From the NCBI GenBank assembly GCA_002382525.1, contig DFYA01000045.1, positions 5,425-13,633 on the forward strand: a DNA stretch of 8,209 bases, written 5' to 3'. Source of the stretch: Opitutaceae bacterium UBA4094 (GTDB lineage Bacteria; Verrucomicrobiota; Verrucomicrobiia; Opitutales; Opitutaceae). The position numbers and the translations under genes were made by a program. Below, one piece after another: positions 1 through 6,192 of this stretch (positions are counted from its first letter, which is position 1; every line of letters begins with the position of its first letter). The notes under the pieces are model-generated. The model saw only the letters and a list, made by a program, of their open reading frames with translations. It was not told the DNA's origin and searched no databases.

Positions 1-15
1 CCGGGGGACCGGCCC

Positions 16-570
16 TTATCCGCGAGCGTGCAGGTAGGAGCCGACGAGCGATTGGGAAATCGGGGCGGCTCGCGGCTGCGATCGCTCGAGGAGGTAGGCC
101 CGGGCCGCTTCGCGAGAACGGCAGAGGCGATACCACTCGAACTCCACGCCGAAATGGAGGTTGCGAACGACCTTATCTAGCGTGAAGCCGCGTTTCTCGA
201 AAAAGGGCCGGGCGATGCGGCTCACCTCGGTGTGCATGTCGATGAGTCCATCGGCAAACGCATGGGCTTCGAGTGCGTCGTAGAGCTGGCCACCGAAGCC
301 TCTTTTATGGGTGTCGCCTGCCGTATAAAGAAACGCGAAGCTGTTCCGCGGGTGAAGTTGGCCGAAGGCGTAAATGATCCCGTTTTCTTCCATCACCAAC
401 GTGTGCCCGCGGGTGAGGCGTCTTCCGAAATCTCGTTCGTCGAGTGGGTAGCGGCTCCAGGCGGCGATCTGCTCCGGGCTGTAGGCGGTGGGGCCGATTC
501 TGCGGACGGCGTCGCGGTAAACTTTAACGACGGCGGGGGTGTCCGAAATTAAAAAAGGTCTGAGTTTCAC
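16..570 (-). CDS. GNAT-family N-acetyltransferase
   Basis: Predicted cytoplasmic enzyme that transfers an acetyl group from acetyl-CoA to an amine; the substrate cannot be told from sequence. From the GTG at 570 the product is 184 residues. It opens with MKLRPFLISD, the usual first strand of small GNAT proteins. The acetyl-CoA pyrophosphate loop is seen as KRGFGGQL at about residues 89-96, after the strand FAFLYTAG. A C-terminal ARPFFEKRGF (about 120-129) matches the familiar FYEKxGF element. About 30 residues after the core are not conserved GNAT. An in-frame TTG at 636 directly abuts the stop of the upstream receiver-kinase gene and would add 22 residues that look unlike the family, so I prefer the GTG; neither has a clear ribosome binding site. 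It is the last gene of the co-directional signalling cluster seen here. Family call is firm; the role in the cluster is unknown, and it may be a passenger. Confidence 0.88.
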   Translation of the reverse strand: MKLRPFLISDTPAVVKVYRDAVRRIGPTAYSPEQIAAWSRYPLDERDFGRRLTRGHTLVMEENGIIYAFGQLHPRNSFAFLYTAGDTHKRGFGGQLYDALEAHAFADGLIDMHTEVSRIARPFFEKRGFTLDKVVRNLHFGVEFEWYRLCRSREAARAYLLERSQPRAAPISQSLVGSYLHARG

Positions 571-636
571 GGCGTAATCGAAAGATGAATACAGTTCCGG
601 TGAAGACGCGGGCGATGCCGGGCGCGCCGTTCGCAA

Positions 637-1917
637 CTACTCCAGTTTGCAGGGAAGCGTGAGGGTGAAGACGCTGCCTCTGAGGGCACGGTTTCGATGG
701 GCGACGGTGCCTCCCATGTGTTCGGCGATGCGCCGGGTGAGCGGCAGTCCCATCCCGATGCCGTCATGGTTGCGTCGGGATCGCGTGTCACCGGGGCTGA
801 ACAGTTCGTAGAGATGGGTCAACTGCGGCTCTTGTATGCCGGGGCCAGTGTCGCGGATTTCGGCCACGAAGCTGCGATTGTCCTGCACGCTGAAGCGGAC
901 GTCCACGTGTCCGTGCGCGGTGAACTTGACCGCGTTCTCGACCAGGCATGTCACCGCCTGGCACAGCTTTCGACCATCGCCGCGAAACGAGAGGACGGGA
1001 GGACAAAGGGTTTCGCACCGGAGTGAAAGGCCTTTGGCTTCGGCTTCGTCGCGGTGGGACAGGACCGCTTCGTCGACGAGTTCCTGAAGGCGGGTGCTTT
1101 GGAATGTCTCGCACGGGAGGGTATCGATTTCCAAATACAACAGGACGCGCCTGAACAGACGGTTGAGTCGTTCCGACGATTCGGTGATGAGCGAGCCCAT
1201 TTCAACGAGCTCGGGGTCGGTGGAGAGTTCGATTACCGAAGCGACGCCGAGAATGCCGTTGAGCGGGGTATTGAGTTCATGGCTCACGCATCGAAGGAAC
1301 TCGCTCTTGGCGCGGCTCGCCGCCTCGGCGCGATGGAGGGCGACCTCCAACTTCCCCTTGGCTCCCTCCAGCTCGGCGGTGCGCAGTTGCACGCGCGACT
1401 CCAGGTCGTTCACCAACTCTCTGTTCTCCTCCGAGAGCGTCCACTTGCGGCAGAGCGTCTGGGCGAGCTGGCTGACTTCCGCAGGGTCGAACGGTTTTTT
1501 TAAAATGAGCAGGCCGTCGCTCTTGTTGAAACGTTGGGATATCTCCGTGAAACTGTAGTCTGAGTAGGCCGTGCAGAGCACGATCTGCAACGAGGGATCA
1601 ATTTCGCGCAGGCGCATGGCCGTTTCGATGCCGTCAATGCCGGGGGGCATGCGCACATCGAGGAACACCATCGCAAAGGGACGGCCTTGTGTGCGGGCAC
1701 GGGTGACCGCCTGAATGGCGTCTTCGCCTTGCATGACGGTTTCCAGTTGAAAGGGCGTGGGGGCGCCCTTGGCGGGGAGGGTGAAATGAGGGGCGAAGTC
1801 GGCCGCGCCTTCTACGGAAATAACGGCGGACGGCCGGGGCGCGAGGATCTTGCGATAATCCTCGTGGATATCGGGAAGATCGTCGGCGATCAGGATACGA
1901 TAGTTATCAGCGATCAT
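637..1917 (-). CDS. Receiver-histidine kinase (REC-HisKA-HATPase), soluble
   Basis: A 426-residue two-component protein with an N-terminal receiver followed by a kinase core and no membrane segment or signal peptide, so cytoplasmic. Receiver (about 6-155): acidic pair D12/D13, phospho-acceptor D87 in FLDVRMPPG, T116 in LCTAYSD and K141 in ILKKPFD. There is an insert of about 30 residues between the first helix and the second strand. I recall receivers with this same motif set (IHEDYRKIL, CTAYSDYS, ILKKPFD) as a distinct hybrid-kinase subgroup. A coiled linker (about 160-200) leads to HisKA with H213 in SHELNTPLN, then HATPase_c with N328 in ENAVKF, D356 in DTGPGI and the G2 loop GIGMGL (386-391). 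The ATG overlaps the stop of the preceding kinase gene as ATGA. Receiver-first order suggests that phosphorylation of D87, probably by the neighbouring membrane kinase, controls the kinase core. No output domain is present, so its target lies elsewhere. Confidence 0.93.
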   Translation of the reverse strand: MIADNYRILIADDLPDIHEDYRKILAPRPSAVISVEGAADFAPHFTLPAKGAPTPFQLETVMQGEDAIQAVTRARTQGRPFAMVFLDVRMPPGIDGIETAMRLREIDPSLQIVLCTAYSDYSFTEISQRFNKSDGLLILKKPFDPAEVSQLAQTLCRKWTLSEENRELVNDLESRVQLRTAELEGAKGKLEVALHRAEAASRAKSEFLRCVSHELNTPLNGILGVASVIELSTDPELVEMGSLITESSERLNRLFRRVLLYLEIDTLPCETFQSTRLQELVDEAVLSHRDEAEAKGLSLRCETLCPPVLSFRGDGRKLCQAVTCLVENAVKFTAHGHVDVRFSVQDNRSFVAEIRDTGPGIQEPQLTHLYELFSPGDTRSRRNHDGIGMGLPLTRRIAEHMGGTVAHRNRALRGSVFTLTLPCKLE

Positions 1918-3533
1918 AGGGCGCTTGGCGGGCGGGACGGGAGAGTTAGGGTGAACGTCGCGCCCAGACCGGGGCCGGGGCTATGGACTTGGAGGCTCCC
2001 TCCCATGAGGCGGGCAATATTTGCCGAGTTGTGGAGGCCGAAGCCGTGTCCCTGTTTTTTGGTGGTGAAGCCATAGGAGAAAATGGCGACCAATTGATCA
2101 GATGCAATTCCACTTCCGTTATCCGTGACGGAAATGGAAATATAACCGCTATGGGTCGGGGCGACGCGGATGGTGAGACGTCTTTCCGAAGCGTCTGCCT
2201 CCTCCATCGCTTCGCGGGCGTTGGTGATGAGGTTGATGAGTATCTGAACGACGGAGCTGCGATCGGCGTAGGCCCTGGCCGGGGCGCGGAGCGGGAGGTC
2301 GCCACCCAAGTCGATGCTCAGCGTGTCTGTTTTACTGAGGAGCAGGGCGTCTTGCACGGCTTCGTTGAGGTTGAACGACTCGCTGAGCGTGGCGGTCTTG
2401 GCGAGGGACTGCTGGCGGGAGACGATGTCCTTGAGGTGAATCACTCCGGTGCGGAGCGAAGCAAGTTCGCGGGCGGCCTCTTCCATCTGCTGGACAATCA
2501 GGCGCGCGAGCGAGGCGGCGAAGTTGCGCACGCCCGGGCCGACTGGATGGGCGGAAAACACGGCGGCGGCGTTGTCCGGCGGAGTAGTGAAAAAATCGCA
2601 CAAGGTGACGGCGGTCACGCGAGATTGGTCGTGCACTTGGGTGCAGAGGAGCTCGGTGGAGACGTTGATACTGTTAAGTGCGTTGCCGATGTTGTGAAGC
2701 ACGCCGGTGGCGACCTCGGCGATGCCCGCCTCGCGGGAGAGGCGCATCATTTCGCGGTTGTTTTCGCGCAGGCGTTGTTCGGCGGCTTCGCGTTCTTCAA
2801 CCTCCTTGACGAGGGCTTTGAGCTGGAGGGAAAGCACCTTGCTCTTCTCTCCCAGTTCCGCGTCACGCCGGTCGATCTCCGCCATCATGGTGTTGAACGC
2901 TTGGGCGAGTTCGCGAATTTCCCGAGGGCCGTTCAGCGGCACGCGCGCGGCGTAGTTTTGGCTGGTGGTCACATCGCCGGCGGTATTGGCGAGGGACTGG
3001 AGGGGAGTGGCGACGGCCCGATGGAAGCGCGCGGCGAGGAGCGCGGCGATCACCCCGGCCAAGCCAATGGCCGCGGCATATACGGCGACCCAGGTTATGA
3101 TCGTGGTGCGGAGTTCTTCCGGGTAGCGACTGAGGACCAAGAGGCGTCCGTAGTTTTCGCCTTTGTAGGAGACCGGTTCCTGTTCGGAGGAGAACCCGTC
3201 GCTCAGCGCCGGGTCGGGCGGTGCGAGGGGGGTTTCCCCGTAAGTTACGAGGCGGACGCCGTCTTTGGTGTAGAGCGCGGCTGCGGTGATCGAGGGGGCG
3301 TTGACAAGCGAGGCGAGCAGTTCGTCGGCGGCGGTTTTGTCGTTGAAGGCGAGCGCGGCGGAAGCGTTCGTCGCGATGAGGCGAGTGGTGGCCTGAAAAG
3401 ATTCGCTGAGCTTGGCCTTGAATTGGCTGATATGATTGAGGAGCAACACGGTGCCGACCGGCACGAGCACCGCGAGGCAGATAAGCACCGCGAAGAGCAT
3501 GATCTGACGATGAATGGAGTTGGAACGATTCAT
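1914..3533 (-). CDS. Membrane sensor histidine kinase with CHASE8-like periplasmic domain and HAMP
   Basis: Inner-membrane sensor kinase of 539 residues; a GTG one codon upstream (3536) would give 540, the numbering used here. A first transmembrane helix spans about 13-34. A periplasmic domain (about 36-146) carries TNASAALAFND and a later SITAAALYTKDG, which resemble the CHASE8 domain of YfiN-type proteins. A second helix covers about 147-170, followed by HAMP (about 171-225) and a coiled coil (225-268). The phospho-acceptor is H281 in VLHNIGNALNS, a variant box with Asn after the His instead of the usual Glu/Asp. The dimerisation region is long, about 90-100 residues from H281 to IVSRQQSLAK. 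The ATP-binding domain shows N439 (LITNAREAM), DNGSGI at 472-477 and GHGFGL at 496-501. The start overlaps the YfiR-like gene's stop (TGATG), so translation is probably coupled. Likely ligand of the sensor domain is the YfiR-like protein; that pairing is inferred from gene order and the YfiN precedent. Confidence 0.92.
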   Translation of the reverse strand: MNRSNSIHRQIMLFAVLICLAVLVPVGTVLLLNHISQFKAKLSESFQATTRLIATNASAALAFNDKTAADELLASLVNAPSITAAALYTKDGVRLVTYGETPLAPPDPALSDGFSSEQEPVSYKGENYGRLLVLSRYPEELRTTIITWVAVYAAAIGLAGVIAALLAARFHRAVATPLQSLANTAGDVTTSQNYAARVPLNGPREIRELAQAFNTMMAEIDRRDAELGEKSKVLSLQLKALVKEVEEREAAEQRLRENNREMMRLSREAGIAEVATGVLHNIGNALNSINVSTELLCTQVHDQSRVTAVTLCDFFTTPPDNAAAVFSAHPVGPGVRNFAASLARLIVQQMEEAARELASLRTGVIHLKDIVSRQQSLAKTATLSESFNLNEAVQDALLLSKTDTLSIDLGGDLPLRAPARAYADRSSVVQILINLITNAREAMEEADASERRLTIRVAPTHSGYISISVTDNGSGIASDQLVAIFSYGFTTKKQGHGFGLHNSANIARLMGGSLQVHSPGPGLGATFTLTLPSRPPSAL

Positions 3534-4141
3534 CACCGTGCGGGAGCGGCGGGAACCGGCTTGGTGCGGACGACCCGGGCGAGGGCGAGCAACCGGGAAC
3601 TCATTTTGAGTCCGACGGCTTCGACGGCATCGGCCGCGATTTCGAAGTGCAGGTTTTGCCCTTCCGTATAGAAGTTGATGATACCGCCGTCCCGGAGGAA
3701 ATTATTCGTTTGGGATACGGTCAGCACGGGGCGGTCTCGGACGGCGTGCAGCCACTCTTCGGTGGAAACAGGAACGGCGTCCGCGCGGGACGGGAAGGGG
3801 TTGATGTAGATCAAGTGGCAGGCCGTCGCATCGGACGGGACGGTCAGGCGAAGGATGCGCACGCGGCGACCGTGGAGGAGTTTTCCGTCGGTGATTCTCC
3901 AGAGGTAGTCCTCCAAATCGCGGTTGCCCGCGACACCGATGAGCATCGGGGCGTCGGTCGCGCCCGAGGGGGATGCGGGCCACTCGGTGAAGCGGATGAA
4001 GTTCACGAGAAAGGCGGCTCGGACCGCGTTGGCGGAGTAGGCGTCGGAGGACGGTTGCGCGCGAACGCCGGACACGAGAAGTCCGGTGACTAAGGCGAAG
4101 TAAAGGAGCCGTCGCCAGCTCATCGGGCGGGCGGGGGCCAT
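3533..4141 (-). CDS. YfiR family (DUF4154) periplasmic protein
   Basis: A 202-residue secreted protein. The N-terminus has a basic stretch (MSWRR at 7-11), a hydrophobic core and a likely signal peptidase I site after VRA (residue 28). The mature protein shows the YfiR/DUF4154 signatures in order: AVRAAFLVNFIRFTEWP (39-55), LIGVAGN (67-73), the CHLIYIN strand (108-114), PVLTVSQ (138-144), GGIINFY (152-158), LHFEIAADA (164-172) and SSRLLALARVV (181-191). In Pseudomonas, YfiR is the periplasmic repressor of the diguanylate cyclase YfiN. Here the next gene is a histidine kinase with a similar periplasmic domain, so this protein most likely gates that kinase. It has a single cysteine in the mature part (C108), so it cannot form the intramolecular disulfides described for Pseudomonas YfiR. 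The ATG at 4141 overlaps the receptor stop by one base (TAATG); an in-frame ATG at 4123 is an alternative start with a shorter N-region. Confidence 0.93.
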   Translation of the reverse strand: MAPARPMSWRRLLYFALVTGLLVSGVRAQPSSDAYSANAVRAAFLVNFIRFTEWPASPSGATDAPMLIGVAGNRDLEDYLWRITDGKLLHGRRVRILRLTVPSDATACHLIYINPFPSRADAVPVSTEEWLHAVRDRPVLTVSQTNNFLRDGGIINFYTEGQNLHFEIAADAVEAVGLKMSSRLLALARVVRTKPVPAAPAR

Positions 4142-6117
4142 TAGAATTCCAACGTTGCGCGAGCGACGACCGAGCGGGGGACCGATTGGATTTGTCCCGT
4201 GTTGGTGGAGTCCGCCCAGCGGCTTCCGGAGATGTTATAAACAGAGAGGCTCAAATCCCAGCGACCCCACACATGGACGGCGCGGAGGGTAAAATTTTCG
4301 GTCAGGTAGTCGCCCATGGATGCGCCGGTGTTGTCGGTGCGGTCGCCCACATATTGGACTTCGAGGGACGCCCGGAGCCAGTTTTCGTAGATGGGGGCGG
4401 AGGCGTTGAACTTTAAGAGGGTGCGAGGAGCATCGACGACGGTTTGGCCGCTGGCATCGCGAGTTTCTTGGTAGGTGCCGCTGGCGCGCAACTGGATGTT
4501 GGAGGGGAAGTAGGCGCTGAAACCGGCTTCGACGCCGCGGGTGGTGATCTCTTGGGCGTTGACGGCGTTGTCGGTGATGAGGTCGCTCGACTTGGTGTGA
4601 AAGAGGTGGGCGTCGGCCTGCCAGATAGAGTTGAAACGATGGTTGGCCGCAAACTCCCAGCTTTCGTTGGTTTCGGGATTCAGGTCGGGGTTGGGGCCGG
4701 GTGCGCCTTCTCCCGCCAGGCGTTCAGCCACGTTGGGCACGCGGAAGGCCTGGCCGTAGAGCAGCTTGAAGGTCGTGGCTTGAGAGGCGTTCCAGATGAG
4801 TCCGGCGCGCGGGGTCAGGCGCTTCTCGCCGGTGCTGTAATAATCGTAACGGGCGCCGGTGGATAACCAGAAGTTGCGGCCCAGGTTGAAGTCAAACTGG
4901 AGGAAGGGGCTGATATAACTGGAATCCGTCGAGATGCTGGAGGACTGGGTGGGATCGATGGAATCTTCGCGAGAGACGTCCTGAATAAAGTTTTTCTGAT
5001 ACTCAAAACCGGCGATCAGGGCGTGCTTATCGCCGAAGCCCTGGTGCCAGCGTGTTTCGTAGTTCAACGACAGCGCCTCCGAGTCGAGGCGTTGCGGATT
5101 GAACCCGAGAAAGACGGGGGAGAAGCGTCCTTCGTAGGAGTAATAATCCAACGAAAGGGTGCTGGAGAGAGTGGCGTCGGAGTTGGGATGGCCCGTAACG
5201 CGAACCAGAGCATAGGCGCGTTCGTCGGTGGCCTCAGACGGATCGGTCAAGTTGGTGAAAAAAACCTGAGGAAGCACATCCTTGTCCCGCTTTACGTAGG
5301 CGGCTTCGAATTCCAGCCAACGCCAAGAGGCGTTGCCGTAGACGCTCTGGTGATGCATCCGGTCGCGATCGCGGGCGACGGTATTGGTCAGCCCGGTGTT
5401 GTCCCGCCAGCTCTGTGGCAGTGTGAAGTCATCCTCTCCTTTCGAATACCATTCGGTGGCCGAAATTGTGTATTCGACGCCGTTGTTGGTGCGCCGGCCG
5501 GTGGTCACGCGGCCTTTGATGCTGGGTTCCGAGCCCACCGCGAGGGAGGCCTCGCCGCCGTCGTAGTCACGGCCTTTTTTCGGGATGATGTTGACCGCGC
5601 CGTAGAACGCGCTGCTGCCGTAAAGCGATGAACTGGGGCCGTGGATAATCTCGATGCGGTCGATCAGGTCTACGTCGAGGATGAAGTCGGTCCCGATGGA
5701 ACCCTGTTGGAAGATGGCGTCGTTGATGCGGTGGCCGTTGACCAAGACCAGCGTGCGGGAGTTGTAATCGTAAGGTCGGGTAAACCCGCGGTTGCCAATG
5801 TAATCGTAGAAGCGGTCGCTGTTGATGAAAATACCGCGGGCGCTGCGCAGCGCGTCGGCCACGGTGGTCCAGCCAAAGTTACGAATATCCTCGGAGGTGA
5901 GCACGGTCACACTGGCGGGAGCACGTTGGATGTTTTGTTCGTATTTGGAGGCGCCGGTGACGAATTCCACGGGTAACTGCATGAGCTGCTCCAAGGGGAT
6001 GTCGTCGAGCGCATCGGGCTTGGGATTCGGCAACGGCGGAAGTTGAGCGTCGATGCGCCCCGCAGCTACGAAGGCGATGGCAGAGAGCAGGGAGGTTCGG
6101 ATCAGTGGGTGGAGCAT
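4141..6117 (-). CDS. TonB-dependent outer-membrane receptor
   Basis: Outer-membrane beta-barrel of 658 residues, in the size range of Cir and BtuB, expected to import or sense a ligand using TonB-ExbBD energy. A signal peptide ends near IDA (residue 24). A linker of about 40 residues (DDIPLEQLMQLPVEFVTGASK) precedes the plug; PVEFVTGAS (about 49-57) is the best TonB-box candidate. The plug (about 63-183) has APASVTVLTSEDIRNFGW, TLVLVNGHRIND, DRIEIIHGPSSSLYGSSAF and GAVNIIPKKG, all typical. The barrel follows, with the TonB-dependent receptor region FKLLYGQAFRVPN, and the protein ends in ATLEF with the terminal Phe expected of outer-membrane proteins. There is no N-terminal STN signalling domain of the FecA kind. 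It is first in the tightly overlapped run and shares a base with the YfiR-like gene, which suggests it feeds a signal to that protein. The ligand cannot be deduced; no TonB, ExbB or ExbD gene is in the window. Confidence 0.95.
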   Translation of the reverse strand: MLHPLIRTSLLSAIAFVAAGRIDAQLPPLPNPKPDALDDIPLEQLMQLPVEFVTGASKYEQNIQRAPASVTVLTSEDIRNFGWTTVADALRSARGIFINSDRFYDYIGNRGFTRPYDYNSRTLVLVNGHRINDAIFQQGSIGTDFILDVDLIDRIEIIHGPSSSLYGSSAFYGAVNIIPKKGRDYDGGEASLAVGSEPSIKGRVTTGRRTNNGVEYTISATEWYSKGEDDFTLPQSWRDNTGLTNTVARDRDRMHHQSVYGNASWRWLEFEAAYVKRDKDVLPQVFFTNLTDPSEATDERAYALVRVTGHPNSDATLSSTLSLDYYSYEGRFSPVFLGFNPQRLDSEALSLNYETRWHQGFGDKHALIAGFEYQKNFIQDVSREDSIDPTQSSSISTDSSYISPFLQFDFNLGRNFWLSTGARYDYYSTGEKRLTPRAGLIWNASQATTFKLLYGQAFRVPNVAERLAGEGAPGPNPDLNPETNESWEFAANHRFNSIWQADAHLFHTKSSDLITDNAVNAQEITTRGVEAGFSAYFPSNIQLRASGTYQETRDASGQTVVDAPRTLLKFNASAPIYENWLRASLEVQYVGDRTDNTGASMGDYLTENFTLRAVHVWGRWDLSLSVYNISGSRWADSTNTGQIQSVPRSVVARATLEF

Positions 6118-6192
6118 TGGGTGCGGTGGGCTGCTGGCGCTGTGATTCGCATCGGTTGGGTGGGCGATCGACGGAGAGAAGCGAGCAAGAAG
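6118..6192 (-). other. Short intergenic spacer before the TonB receptor gene
   Basis: Seventy-five bases separate the stop of the hybrid kinase from the receptor ATG. I see no hairpin followed by a T run, no convincing -35/-10 pair (a lone TTGCTC near the upstream end has no partner at the right distance) and no Shine-Dalgarno sequence before the ATG. The simplest reading is read-through from the hybrid kinase gene, but a promoter of unfamiliar type cannot be excluded. Confidence 0.4.

Noticed and set aside
634..636. TTG as the start of the acetyltransferase
   Set aside because: Possible because it abuts the upstream stop, but the 22 extra residues do not look like GNAT and the GTG at 570 gives the typical N-terminus; kept only as an alternative.
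1983..3671. A 562-codon open frame on the plus strand
   Set aside because: It lies antisense to the membrane kinase and YfiR-like genes, whose motifs are unmistakable. Its product is low-complexity and Gly/Val/Glu-rich with no recognisable domain, as expected for the opposite strand of GC-rich coding DNA.
5023..5631. A 202-codon open frame on the plus strand inside the receptor gene
   Set aside because: It mirrors conserved plug and barrel sequence on the minus strand and shows no family features of its own.
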